Shown: positions 46,038 to 55,514 of the stretch, piece after piece
How the letters are laid out: each line of letters starts with the position of its first letter
Numbering within the stretch: position 1 is the stretch's first letter
Assembly: GCA_964634005.1 (NCBI GenBank)
Contig: CAZWKQ010000001.1
Span: 186,001 to 250,000 of the forward strand
Source: CAZWKQ01 sp964634005
GTDB taxonomy: Bacteria > Bacteroidota > Bacteroidia > Bacteroidales > JACABE01
Reading direction: 5' to 3'
DNA length: 64,000 bases
Made by a program: the position numbers and the translations under genes
The notes under the pieces: model-generated
Told to the model about the DNA's origin: nothing
Database searches by the model: none
The model's input: only the letters and a program-made list of their open reading frames with translations

Positions 46038-47417
46038 TTAAATTGAAGTCATAAAATGAATAAACCAACCGATTTCGCCTTTATGATTAACCGAAAAATC
46101 AAGCCTCATAACCTTATCATAATATGTAACAAAATCAACACCTAACCCACCACTATATAAAAATCTGTTTATCAGAATATTATTAAACATCTTCTTTGAA
46201 TTTTCCACATATCCGATATCGGAATACAAATTTACAAAAAAAGCATAAGGAATAGTATTAAATTTTACCGATTTAACCACATCTACTTTCATAATTCTTT
46301 GTGGTACAATGGCATATTTCAGATTTGTTTTTAATAAAAAATACTTTTGACCATTTATAACATAATATTCATACCCTCTAAGATAATCACGACCATAACC
46401 TAAGCCGTTCTGTATAAAGTAAGGAAGCTCATCGGAAATGAATGAAGTTGCCCCTATTGCTGCGTAATAACGGCTATCCAATTTCCAAAACTTTCTGTAA
46501 GTTGCTTTAAAAATATAATAATCGGCTTTTTCATTTTTTAATAATCCCAAACCTTCTTTTGTAATTTCAAAATCAAAATAATAACCTCTTAGCGGATACG
46601 GTTTGTAATCGCGATAATCGCTTTTATACTGATAGTAAAATGACAGAAAATTATTATCGATTAAATTTGATGTTGTATAATCAGGATTTATTGCAAGCAA
46701 AGTATCATGAAACTTAAACCTATCATAACTCAGTTCAAAAGTATGAGAATTGTGAATATCAGGCCTAAATAAAATTCCCGAAGAAAGTGATACTTTTAGC
46801 TTTGGGTAACTATTATTATCCTTATAAAATTGAACCTTGTCATTAACTGTTTTAACAGCTACTTCATGATTTTGGCTATACTCGGTTTTAAAAAACAATC
46901 CCAAAGTTTGCTTTTTGTTTATATAAGGTACTTTATATCCTATTCCGTATTTTTCATCGTATCCCAAACTAAAAAGAAAATCGACAGTTTCGTTTCTTCC
47001 TCTGAAATTATAAATCATAACATCGATACCATAATTTACCCTTTCAAAATCTTTTGTTTTCCACCATGTATTGAAGTTTCTGTCGGCAATATCAAAAACA
47101 GGTATAGGCCAAATATACCAGCGTTCAACGACATCAACATTGATATTTAAATTATTTCCGTTGACTATTGTATCACTTATTGTAACAAAATTGAACAGTG
47201 ATATATTCATAAGATTTTCGGAACTTTTTTTCTTTTTCAAAAGAAAATTTTCCTGCGAAAGTGTATCGCCCAATTTGAATTCAAGCTCTCTGAAAATAAT
47301 TTGAGTTTTTGTTTTGTTATTTCCCGATATCGCGATTTTCGAAACAATAAACTCCTGAGCATTTATATAAGTCGTAGTTAAAAGAAGTAACAATGAAGAA
47401 ATGAATATCTTTAACAT
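46038..47417 (-). CDS. Single-POTRA Omp85-superfamily outer-membrane protein
   Basis: 459 residues with a signal peptide (cleavage near INAQE). One POTRA-like domain spans about 22-95 (FIVSKIAISGNNKTKTQIIFRELEFKLGD), then a barrel of about 350 residues with YFDFEITKEGLGLL, GLGYGRDYLRGYEYYVINGQKYFLLKTNLKY (equivalent to the RGY-type lid-lock motif) and a C-terminal strand ending HFMTSI. It is much smaller than BamA or TamA, which have three to five POTRA domains. Substrate is unknown. It overlaps closely with the CBS gene upstream (6 bases) and nadK downstream (4 bases). Confidence 0.85.
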   Translation of the reverse strand: MLKIFISSLLLLLTTTYINAQEFIVSKIAISGNNKTKTQIIFRELEFKLGDTLSQENFLLKKKKSSENLMNISLFNFVTISDTIVNGNNLNINVDVVERWYIWPIPVFDIADRNFNTWWKTKDFERVNYGIDVMIYNFRGRNETVDFLFSLGYDEKYGIGYKVPYINKKQTLGLFFKTEYSQNHEVAVKTVNDKVQFYKDNNSYPKLKVSLSSGILFRPDIHNSHTFELSYDRFKFHDTLLAINPDYTTSNLIDNNFLSFYYQYKSDYRDYKPYPLRGYYFDFEITKEGLGLLKNEKADYYIFKATYRKFWKLDSRYYAAIGATSFISDELPYFIQNGLGYGRDYLRGYEYYVINGQKYFLLKTNLKYAIVPQRIMKVDVVKSVKFNTIPYAFFVNLYSDIGYVENSKKMFNNILINRFLYSGGLGVDFVTYYDKVMRLDFSVNHKGEIGWFIHFMTSI

Positions 47418-47423
47418 AACCGA

Positions 47424-48086
47424 TTAAATACTTAGGTACTTCATAAGCGATTCATACCTGTCTCTTAAATCATCAATATCGGTTTGATCGGTTATAATAT
47501 GTGTAATATGGTAATTATATCTGTAAAAAGTCTGCAACAAAGAATTTATCTCCATTTTGTTCAATTTAAGCGATACTTCAATTTTTGTTGAATCATCATG
47601 TGGAGTAACAAACAAACTGAGTATTTTGGCATCATTCGATTCAACTATTTGTGAAATTTCGCTCAAAGCATAATCGTTCTGATTTATCTCAAGAACTAAA
47701 ATGGCTCCCGGAGTATCCAAAGAAGCAAATTTCGAAACAGCATGCATCAGTTTTTTTAAAGATATTACACCCAAATAGTTTTTTTTGATATCAATAACCG
47801 GTAAAACAGTAAGTTGAAGTTCGCTGAAGATTTTTAAAACCTCATAAATATGCTGATTTTCGAAAACATAAGGATTATTTAAAGAAAGATTTTGATTTCC
47901 TAAAGGCTCATCAAAAGCCTCACATAAATAAATGTCGTCTTCAGATATAAGACCGAGATAGTTATCATTATTAGCTATAGGATAGTGGCTTATTTTATGC
48001 TCATCCATCCATGTTAAAGCTAAAGTTGCAGAATCCGAAGTTTTTGCAGGGAGAATTGTTTCATCAATCAATGATTTAGCAAACAT
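47424..48086 (-). CDS. CBS-domain protein
   Basis: 220 residues. Two CBS motifs cover about 1-130 (HKISHYPIANNDNYLGLISEDDIYL and LQLTVLPVIDIKKNYLGVISLKKLM); such pairs bind adenylates in known proteins. Residues about 135-210 resemble an ACT-like ligand-binding fold (GAILVLEINQNDYALSEISQIVESNDAKILSLFVT). No catalytic domain. First gene of the eight-gene envelope operon, which gives it a plausible regulatory place, though target and ligand are unknown. TACTTTTG on the minus strand at 48111-48118 is a candidate -7 box. Confidence 0.85.
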   Translation of the reverse strand: MFAKSLIDETILPAKTSDSATLALTWMDEHKISHYPIANNDNYLGLISEDDIYLCEAFDEPLGNQNLSLNNPYVFENQHIYEVLKIFSELQLTVLPVIDIKKNYLGVISLKKLMHAVSKFASLDTPGAILVLEINQNDYALSEISQIVESNDAKILSLFVTPHDDSTKIEVSLKLNKMEINSLLQTFYRYNYHITHIITDQTDIDDLRDRYESLMKYLSI

Positions 48087-48110
48087 AAATTTTTATTTTT
48101 CTACAAAAGA

Positions 48111-48118
48111 CAAAAGTA
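48111..48118 (-). promoter_or_regulatory. Possible -7 promoter box for the envelope operon
   Basis: TACTTTTG on the minus strand, 25 bases before the CBS gene ATG. No TTG at the ideal distance. Farther upstream (48175-48191) is a short dyad, TAATTATC-A-GATAATTA, of unknown significance. Confidence 0.4.
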
Positions 48119-48205
48119 ATAATTATTTGCAAAAGATAAAATTGCAATAAAAATTATCCTGTGTAATATTATGCTAATTATCAGATAATTAAGAAAGAAA
48201 GCAAT

Positions 48206-50554
48206 TTATCTGATTAAAGTAACCGAACCCGAAACAGATTTTTTAATCCCAACGGCATCGGTATAAAAGATAACGTAAACATAAACTCCTGTGGGCAAAA
48301 GTTCATTTGAAATTTTTCCGTCCCAACCTTCGTCAATATTTTTTGTTGTAAATAGCATTTTACCCCAGCGGTCGTAAATAAACATTTCAAACTCCTGAAC
48401 ATTCATTCCGTAAGGTTTGAAAATATCATTAAATCCGTCGCCATTGGGAGAAAATGCGTTAGGTACATAAAAAGTACCGTCAGGACGAACAATAACCCAT
48501 AAATTAGTTGAATCAATACATCCAAATACATTTGATACTGTTAATCTGACCAAATATCTTCCTGTATCCTGGTCGCTGTATGTATGATAAAAATCAGCTA
48601 TTGTAGAAGTATTTCCGTCTCCCAAATCCCAATACCACGATGTACTTGATAGCGAGCCATCGTAGATATGAACAGTAGGGTTAAATACCGAAACAGGGTT
48701 AGGTGAAACAATAATCATAGGGGTGGGCAAAGGACTTAAGTTAACAGGAGTAGTAGCAGTATTAACACACGAATTAGTATCAGTACCTGTAACGGTATAA
48801 ACAGTAGAAACAGAAGGACTTACAACAGGACTAGGTAAATTATATTGTCCATTTAGCGAAATATCGGGAATATTTGATGACCAAACGTAAGTATTAGCAC
48901 CTCCGGCTTGGAGTTGAGAAGTTGCACCAGGGCATATAGTCGAAGGGGTTGAAGTTGCCGTAACTATTGGCAATGGATTTACAAAAACTGTAACAGTATC
49001 AGTATCGGTAAAACCTGAAGCATTAAATCCCGTAACAATATAAGTTGTTGTTGATGTCGGATTTACAGTTATTGAGGCAGTATTTTGACCGGTGTTCCAT
49101 TGATATTGAACAGCTCCGGTAGCAGTAAGAGTGGCTGTTCCGCCATAACAAATTGAAGTATCAGGACCTGCATCAACAAAAGCACAATCAATTTTTACCA
49201 GAACAGAATCTGTTGCCGATTGTCCGCACATATCTGTGACAGTAACAAAATAGTTAGTAGTAGCTGTAGGTGTAGGATATACAACAGACGAGTTTCCGGC
49301 TCCATTACTCCATAAATACTGATAAGGGGGTATTCCGTATTGTGCAACTGCTGTTAATGGGACACTGCCTCCACAAACCGTTGTATCGCCGTATGCTACA
49401 ACGCTCATCTGATTATAATCCTGAATAGTAAGATTAACCGTGTCATACCCACATGCTGATGTTTGAAATACCAATTTTATTGTTTCTATACCCTCAACAA
49501 CACCGTCGGCAAAAGGAGTAATAGTCAGCATAGTAGAGTCTTGCCCCATGGGAATTACAACCATGCTTGGAATATTATTATAATCAACTCCGGCGGTTGC
49601 AGTTCCACCTATAAATGTAATAGGAATATTGAAATTATATGGAGCAATATAAGGTAATTTAAATTTTAAAGTAACATTATTACATCCTTCTATCATGCTT
49701 GAAGTTGAAACTGAGGGAAGTGAATAAACGGTAGTTAAAGCTGCTCCCTGACTTGAAAAACTGTTTGCCTCTAAGAAAACACCCGAATCATAAGCTGCAT
49801 CACCGGCATCAGCAACAGCGATCTTTATGTGATATTGGGTACATGGTATAACTAAAACCCAGGCTGTAAGAACTGTTGTAAAAGCATCATACTGTATTGT
49901 TAGCCCCCCTGTATTATTGACATAATATTGCGAATTAACCGAAATATTAACATTATCAATAGTTACAGGCATATTGGTATTGGGAATCAAAGCAATGTTC
50001 TTGTTATTATAAGGTAATCCTAAAGGATTGAGTCCGGTAACAAAAAATCCGAATACATCATTGAAACTTGTGTTGACAAATTCGGGATATTCTTCGGAGC
50101 CGAAAACATATTTGAATTTTAATGTATCTGATAAGGGGACAAAGTCAAATTCCAATACAGCAGCATCATTTATAGTGTAACCGGGAATCAAAGCTTGTAA
50201 TTGAGGATCACTTATATTAGTAGTTCCGGTAGGAGTAGTTGTACTTGCTGAATTGTTTGGACCTACAGCACCCGAAACCCCACCTGAAGCTAAAATAACT
50301 CCACTGGAAATACCAAGATTGGTAGGATTAGGGCCGGTACTAAAAGTTCCCATCATATTTCCTGCCAAGGGGCCTGTTGACCCGTTAAATTTAACATTAC
50401 TTACGGTTACTCCTGTCCCTAACAAAGTATTTTGAACTATTTGCTGGGGCGTTGTACCTGCTCCGCTCGTTACTATCAATTGTGCGTGAATATTATTAAA
50501 AACTACAACTGATGATATTATTATTGAAAATATAAATCTTTTGAACATAAACAA
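48206..50554 (-). CDS. Choice-of-anchor L protein with T9SS type B (gliding-associated) C-terminus
   Basis: 782 residues. Signal peptide to about residue 24. A choice-of-anchor L domain covers about 25-270 (GTGVTVSNVKFNG, LEFDFVPLSDTLKFKYVFGSEEYPEF). A Calx-beta-like region spans about 275-380, then three Ig-like repeats about 385-605 with paired cysteines (DTTVCGG, DTSICYG, PSTICPG). A PKD-like domain spans about 608-690 (WYWDLGDGNTST). The end is a type B T9SS domain starting VPNAFSPNGDGFNDIFKPYG. It should be exported by the type IX system to the surface or medium; an adhesin role is likely but not shown. Its 5' region faces the divergent dipeptidase gene. Confidence 0.9.
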   Translation of the reverse strand: MFMFKRFIFSIIISSVVVFNNIHAQLIVTSGAGTTPQQIVQNTLLGTGVTVSNVKFNGSTGPLAGNMMGTFSTGPNPTNLGISSGVILASGGVSGAVGPNNSASTTTPTGTTNISDPQLQALIPGYTINDAAVLEFDFVPLSDTLKFKYVFGSEEYPEFVNTSFNDVFGFFVTGLNPLGLPYNNKNIALIPNTNMPVTIDNVNISVNSQYYVNNTGGLTIQYDAFTTVLTAWVLVIPCTQYHIKIAVADAGDAAYDSGVFLEANSFSSQGAALTTVYSLPSVSTSSMIEGCNNVTLKFKLPYIAPYNFNIPITFIGGTATAGVDYNNIPSMVVIPMGQDSTMLTITPFADGVVEGIETIKLVFQTSACGYDTVNLTIQDYNQMSVVAYGDTTVCGGSVPLTAVAQYGIPPYQYLWSNGAGNSSVVYPTPTATTNYFVTVTDMCGQSATDSVLVKIDCAFVDAGPDTSICYGGTATLTATGAVQYQWNTGQNTASITVNPTSTTTYIVTGFNASGFTDTDTVTVFVNPLPIVTATSTPSTICPGATSQLQAGGANTYVWSSNIPDISLNGQYNLPSPVVSPSVSTVYTVTGTDTNSCVNTATTPVNLSPLPTPMIIVSPNPVSVFNPTVHIYDGSLSSTSWYWDLGDGNTSTIADFYHTYSDQDTGRYLVRLTVSNVFGCIDSTNLWVIVRPDGTFYVPNAFSPNGDGFNDIFKPYGMNVQEFEMFIYDRWGKMLFTTKNIDEGWDGKISNELLPTGVYVYVIFYTDAVGIKKSVSGSVTLIR

Positions 50555-50715
50555 ATATTTTTTTAAAGAACCTTATTGGTTTATTTATGACAATTAAATT
50601 AAACATTTTGTTGCCTATAACTACTTTTTTTTACGAAATTAAATCAAAATTGTTTAGAATTTAAAATAATTCTTAAAAAACTATTATTTTTACCCGAAAA
50701 TTTAAAACAATAAAA

Positions 50716-52092
50716 ATGGAACAAATAAAAAATTATATTGAAGAAAATAAAGACAGATTTATTGAAGAACTATTCGGATTAATTCGTATTCCTTCGATAA
50801 GCTCTTTATCAGAAAACAAACCCGATATGATAAAAGCTGCCGAATATTGGAGAGATTCGATATTAAAAGCAGGTGCCGACAAAGCAGAATTAATAGAAAC
50901 AGCCGGGAATCCTGTTGTTTACGGCGAAAAAATTATTGACTCATCTTTGCCTACTGTTTTAGTTTATGGTCATTATGATGTTATGCCTGTTGACCCTATA
51001 GATTTATGGGAAACACCACCATTCGAACCTCAAATAATTGACGGTAAAATTGTAGCCCGAGGCGCCGACGACGATAAAGGACAGGCCTTTATGCACGCAA
51101 AAGCTTTCGAATTTATGGTAAAAACAAACTCTTTGCCATGTAACGTAAAGTTTATGATAGAAGGAGAAGAAGAAATAGGCTCGCCTAACTTACCTGCATT
51201 TTGTGAAAAATATAAAGAAATGCTTAAAGCCGATGTAATTCTTGTTTCCGATACAGGGATGATAGCTCAAGATATACCCTCAATTACTACAGGATTAAGA
51301 GGTTTAAGTTATATGGAGGTTGAAGTTACAGGTCCTAACAGAGATTTACACTCCGGTATTTTCGGAGGTGCTGTTGCCAATCCGGCAAATATTCTTGCTA
51401 AAATGATAGCCTCGCTTCACGACGAAAACAATCATATTACTATTCCCGGATTTTATGATGACGTTCTCGAAATCAGTGCCGAAGAAAGAACCGAAATGGC
51501 CAAAGCTCCTTTTAATCTAGAAGAATACAAAAAAGCTCTCGATATCAAAAGCGAATGGGGCGAAAGAGAATACACAACAACCGAAAGAACCGGAATACGA
51601 CCTACGCTCGATATAAACGGAATCTGGAGCGGATATATCGGCGAAGGAGCAAAAACCGTTTTACCATCTAAAGCAACAGCTAAAATTTCGATGCGTTTGG
51701 TGCCAAATCAGAAAAATGAGAAAATTAGCCGTTTGTTTCAAGAACACTTCGAAAAAATTGCTCCCGACTACGTTAAAGTAAAAGTCACTGCACTACATGG
51801 CGGCGAACCTTATGTATCTCCAATGGATATGCCGGCTTATAAAGCAGCCGAAAAGGCCTATTTAACCACTTTTGGCAAAAAACCCGTTCCCACACGCAGC
51901 GGTGGTAGTATTCCTGTCATTGCCGAATTTGAAAGAATACTCGGGATTAAATCAATTCTAATGGGTTTTGGTCTTGAATCGGATGCTATTCACTCTCCAA
52001 ACGAAAATTACCCTTTGTTCAACTTTTTTAAAGGGATAGAAACTATACCTTATTTTTATAAATTTTATTCCGAACTAATGACAAACAAATAA
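50716..52092 (+). CDS. M20-family dipeptidase (CNDP-like)
   Basis: 458 residues. Metal-binding motifs of the M20 family are in order: VYGHYDVMPVDP, VARGADDDKGQAFMHAKA, IEGEEEIGSPNLPAF and the C-terminal LGIKSILMGFGLESDAIHSPNENYPLF. The dimerisation or lid domain about 190-340 has TGLRGLSYMEVEVTGPNRDLHSGIFGGAVANP, typical of CNDP/PepV-like dipeptidases. No signal peptide, so cytoplasmic peptide catabolism is expected. Followed 9 bases later by a small barrel gene. Confidence 0.93.
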   Translation: MEQIKNYIEENKDRFIEELFGLIRIPSISSLSENKPDMIKAAEYWRDSILKAGADKAELIETAGNPVVYGEKIIDSSLPTVLVYGHYDVMPVDPIDLWETPPFEPQIIDGKIVARGADDDKGQAFMHAKAFEFMVKTNSLPCNVKFMIEGEEEIGSPNLPAFCEKYKEMLKADVILVSDTGMIAQDIPSITTGLRGLSYMEVEVTGPNRDLHSGIFGGAVANPANILAKMIASLHDENNHITIPGFYDDVLEISAEERTEMAKAPFNLEEYKKALDIKSEWGEREYTTTERTGIRPTLDINGIWSGYIGEGAKTVLPSKATAKISMRLVPNQKNEKISRLFQEHFEKIAPDYVKVKVTALHGGEPYVSPMDMPAYKAAEKAYLTTFGKKPVPTRSGGSIPVIAEFERILGIKSILMGFGLESDAIHSPNENYPLFNFFKGIETIPYFYKFYSELMTNK

Positions 52093-52101
52093 ATAACACT
52101 T

Positions 52102-52575
52102 ATGAAAAAATCATTCATTATTATCATTGCGGCGATATTTTGTCTTTTATCGCAAACAAAAGCTCAAGGATTTAGCGAAGGTAGTTTAACAGCAGGACCT
52201 ACGTTAGGAGTTTCCTATGGTTTTGCACTTGGTGCACAACTCGATTACGGTTTAACCGATAATTGGAGTATAGGTGGCGATATAGTTTACACTACCTACA
52301 AACAATTTTACAACTATAATTTGCTTGGAATGTTATTGGCAGGAGCATATCATTTTATGCCAAACAACGAATGGGACCCTTATGTAAAAGGCGGTTTGGG
52401 ATTTTTCAATTGGACAAACGATGCTCCTCAAGGATGGAATGTTGCATATTCTTCAGGAGTAGGATTTGTATTACAAGCAGGATGCAGATATTATTTCAAC
52501 GATAATATTGCTGCCAGAGCATCACTCGGATTTCCTTATTACGTGGGATTAGGTGTGGATTTCAAAATCAAATAA
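52102..52575 (+). CDS. Small outer-membrane beta-barrel protein
   Basis: 157 residues with a signal peptide (cleavage near TKAQG). The mature part of about 135 residues shows alternating strands rich in Gly and aromatics (GPTLGVSYGFALGAQLDYGLTDNWSIGGDI, YVKGGLGFFNWTN, AARASLGFPYYVGLGVDFKIK), the pattern of an eight-strand OmpA/OmpX-type barrel (porin-family OMP_b-brl). Specific function unknown. Likely cotranscribed with the dipeptidase and followed by a terminator. Confidence 0.8.
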   Translation: MKKSFIIIIAAIFCLLSQTKAQGFSEGSLTAGPTLGVSYGFALGAQLDYGLTDNWSIGGDIVYTTYKQFYNYNLLGMLLAGAYHFMPNNEWDPYVKGGLGFFNWTNDAPQGWNVAYSSGVGFVLQAGCRYYFNDNIAARASLGFPYYVGLGVDFKIK

Positions 52576-52576
52576 T

Positions 52577-52604
52577 AAAAAAGCCCGAAAATTCGGGCTT
52601 TTTT
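52577..52604 (+). terminator. Rho-independent terminator after the small barrel gene
   Basis: GCCCG(AA) pairs with (TT)CGGGC, giving a 9-bp stem at 52581-52589 / 52592-52600 with A and T runs on either side. The symmetric runs let it work in both directions. About 100 bases further on, the minus-strand Wzi-like gene ends. Confidence 0.85.
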
Positions 52605-52702
52605 ATTATACCATTCCAATTTACTAAAAAACCAAATTTTTCTAAATCGGGGGTGTCTCAATTATTTTAATTAGTTCACTACGTTACTAATAAAAATATG
52701 GG

Positions 52703-54310
52703 TTAAAAGTCATAATAAAAATTGTGCAAACTGGTTCTTATACCTGCATAAACAAAAATTGAATTTTTACTCCCTAAATCTGTTGTTTCCGATCTATGAG
52801 TTACTCCAACCGTAAAATTTAGATTGGTATTAGGATTTATTAAGTAACTTATTTTGAAATCATTATATATTAAATGTGTCTTTATTCCTTGACCAACAAA
52901 ATTTCCATATTCATTCTGGTAATTTTCATAAGATTTAAAAATATCTTTGCCAAAATTAGTGCTATTTGTTGAATCAGAACCATATAATATATAGTTGAAT
53001 TTATATTCGGCGAAAAATCTATTAAAATTATACTTTATTATAGAAACTGATTCCCAAAAGTTAGCACCGACAGGATGAGCCAACGGTTGATTGTAATGCC
53101 CGTAATTTTGAAGCGAAGTTCTGTGAGAATACATATATGGCCTAACGAAATTATATTCCGTTTGAAAATAAAGATTATCAATATTCAGAAAATCGAACAT
53201 TTTAATTCCAATTTGGAAAGCTTGTTTATTTCCTACCCATCCTCTACCTGAAGTAACCTCTTTTAACTTAAATTCATCGAGTACAATTTGCCCGTAAAAA
53301 ATACTGCTATTAAACATTCTGTAGGAAATATTCATCCCCAAAAGAGCATTATCGGGTGATCCCAGCGAAAACTCAACCGGACGGAAAAAAATAACAGGAT
53401 TTAAATAATTTATATCGAACCCCCTGAATCCGGTACTATCTTCAGCCTGCCATATAATCGACTCGAAAAGCCCAATATTAAGTCTGTTATTTACTGCATA
53501 GTCTAAATAATGAAAAGTTCCGTATTTTTTTCTATATCCAATGTCTTTAGAATATGGCATTTTTAAATCCTGAAACTCTGCATATAAGTTAATATACTTT
53601 AATTTCCATACATTTGTAGCAATTTTCAGGTAAGGATAGTTAAAAGAATTATCAGATAATAATAAAGAACGATAACCATCGCCTATAAAATTTTTCCCAT
53701 GACCAAACTGAATATTAAAATATTTTGAAGGTGTATAAGAAATATATCCGCTTGCCCATGCATAATCAAAGCCGTTTTTGCCGTATAGCTTAATTCCCCC
53801 TTGACCCGGGACAACCCTGCTCTTCCTTATACTTTGATCAATATAATCAATAAAAGTAGCCTGATTTTCATAAAACGTTGTTGAAAATGAAAAATCGCTT
53901 CCCAAACTTCCTTCGACTAAAAAGCCTCTGGTATTGATATATTTATTCTCGGAATTCGAGTTAATATCTTTCCCTAATTCAAAATTAAATACAGGGTCTA
54001 ATGTTAAATTAAACTCTTTGTTATCAACTATCAATAAATGTTCGTTAAAAAGCTTATTCCATACCCATTTTTTAAACTTATTCCGATATTCTGATTGCAA
54101 ATAGTACGAACTTATTATACTGTCACAGTTAACCACTTTATTTATTTCATAATTTAACCATGGTTTAATTGATGGATGAATATATTCATTATTCAGACAA
54201 GCTTCTTTATCGATATTACTGAAAAAAGGATTATTTAAAGGAAAATTTGTCTGTTGTCCAAACGAATAAACAACGATAAAACAAAAATAGACTATAAGAA
54301 ACTTTTTCAT
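52703..54310 (-). CDS. Wzi-like capsule assembly / outer-membrane barrel protein
   Basis: 535 residues with a signal peptide (cleavage near SFGQQ). Residues about 20-90 are a helical plug-like part; the rest is a large barrel with GFLVEGSLGSDFSFSTTFYENQ, YFNIQFGHGKNFIGDGYRSLLLSDNSFNYPYLK and FDINYLNPVIFFRPVEFSLGS. These resemble the Wzi/CAPSULE assembly family, which in other bacteria anchors capsule polysaccharide at the surface, and the related RemB proteins of gliding Bacteroidota. It is the most downstream gene of the right-hand polysaccharide locus, consistent with such a role. Family placement is moderate. Confidence 0.72.
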   Translation of the reverse strand: MKKFLIVYFCFIVVYSFGQQTNFPLNNPFFSNIDKEACLNNEYIHPSIKPWLNYEINKVVNCDSIISSYYLQSEYRNKFKKWVWNKLFNEHLLIVDNKEFNLTLDPVFNFELGKDINSNSENKYINTRGFLVEGSLGSDFSFSTTFYENQATFIDYIDQSIRKSRVVPGQGGIKLYGKNGFDYAWASGYISYTPSKYFNIQFGHGKNFIGDGYRSLLLSDNSFNYPYLKIATNVWKLKYINLYAEFQDLKMPYSKDIGYRKKYGTFHYLDYAVNNRLNIGLFESIIWQAEDSTGFRGFDINYLNPVIFFRPVEFSLGSPDNALLGMNISYRMFNSSIFYGQIVLDEFKLKEVTSGRGWVGNKQAFQIGIKMFDFLNIDNLYFQTEYNFVRPYMYSHRTSLQNYGHYNQPLAHPVGANFWESVSIIKYNFNRFFAEYKFNYILYGSDSTNSTNFGKDIFKSYENYQNEYGNFVGQGIKTHLIYNDFKISYLINPNTNLNFTVGVTHRSETTDLGSKNSIFVYAGIRTSLHNFYYDF

Positions 54311-54358
54311 TAAGGAAAATAAATAAAAATAATTTGATTGAGAAGATTAAAAATGTAT

Positions 54359-55456
54359 TTAAACTTCCTTACCGCAGAGGGTAATACTTTTACCTCTTTT
54401 TTTGAGTATAAGAACAGGAATATAGGATAAAATTGTTGCCAGAGTTAATATTACTATCATCATTAAAATGATGCCGTATCTGTTAAGAAAATACGCAAGT
54501 ACTATAAAAAAGACATTTGTAATTACTAATATAGTTGTAGCTTTTAAGTGAGAATATCCCAATTCTAATAACTTATGGTGCATATGCCCCCTGTCGGCTT
54601 TGAAAGGAGACTGTTTACGGCACAATCTTGCAATGAAAACCCTTAAAGTATCGTATAAAGGAATAATTAAAACAGCAAAAGATACAGCCGGAGAGGCAGA
54701 TATATGCATAGGGCCGGTTATTTTTAAATTACTTTGGTTAAATTGTATTGCAAACACAGCAACCAAAAAACCTAAGATAAGAGAACCTGTATCGCCCATA
54801 AAAATCTTCTTTTCTTTACCCCAGATGTTGAATATTATAAACCCAACCAATGCCCCTACTAAAGCTGCCGTGAGATTTGCAAACTCATATTGTCCCGAAT
54901 AGAAGAACCATAAGCCAAAAGTTATTGATACAACTATTCCTATACCTGCAGCCAATCCGTCAATACCGTCAATCAGATTAAAAGCGTTAATTATAACAAC
55001 TACAACAAAAATAGTAAGATATAAACTGGTATAGTAATCAATATCTTTAATTCCCATAAATCCGTGTAAAGAGGTAAGACGTATTCCCGCAAAATCAATC
55101 AGAATAATTGCTGCTATTATTTGAGCAACAAGCTTGTTGAAAGGAGAAATTACAAAAATATCATCCTTAACACCTACAAAAAACATTATTAGAGTACCTG
55201 CCGTTATAAACCTAAGTTCAAGAATTGAGCCGTAAGGAGAAAAAATCATCACCGAAAGCATAAACCCGGCAAAAATCGCAATACCACCCAATGTAGCCGT
55301 CGGCTTTTTATGTGATGTCCTTCCATTTGGCACATCAACTAAACCCTTCGCCAAACATAAATCCACTATTGGTCTTACCGATAAATAACTAATTACAAAC
55401 GCCAGCAAAAAACAAGACCATAATGTAATTGAATGATTAAGGAAAAAAACTTTCAT
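54359..55456 (-). CDS. WecA/TagO-like polyprenyl-phosphate HexNAc-1-phosphate transferase
   Basis: 365 residues with about 10-11 membrane helices. Catalytic motifs are complete: VKDD (Asp98, Asp99), NAFNLIDGIDG (157-167), MGDTGS with Asp222, and a cytoplasmic HMHHKLLELG loop. This enzyme links a HexNAc-1-phosphate from a UDP-sugar to the undecaprenyl carrier, starting a glycan chain. It is the intact one of two such proteins in the locus. Which sugar it uses cannot be read from the sequence. 48 bases separate it from the Wzi-like gene. Confidence 0.9.
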   Translation of the reverse strand: MKVFFLNHSITLWSCFLLAFVISYLSVRPIVDLCLAKGLVDVPNGRTSHKKPTATLGGIAIFAGFMLSVMIFSPYGSILELRFITAGTLIMFFVGVKDDIFVISPFNKLVAQIIAAIILIDFAGIRLTSLHGFMGIKDIDYYTSLYLTIFVVVVIINAFNLIDGIDGLAAGIGIVVSITFGLWFFYSGQYEFANLTAALVGALVGFIIFNIWGKEKKIFMGDTGSLILGFLVAVFAIQFNQSNLKITGPMHISASPAVSFAVLIIPLYDTLRVFIARLCRKQSPFKADRGHMHHKLLELGYSHLKATTILVITNVFFIVLAYFLNRYGIILMMIVILTLATILSYIPVLILKKRGKSITLCGKEV

Positions 55457-55514
55457 ATTTTTTTAATAAAATCGATTACAAAAGTAATAAAAAACAGAAA
55501 AATTTAAATAATTT

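Noticed and set aside
48175..48191. Short dyad TAATTATC-A-GATAATTA as terminator of the T9SS type B gene
   Set aside because: The loop would be one base and there is no T run; AT-rich sequence makes such dyads common.
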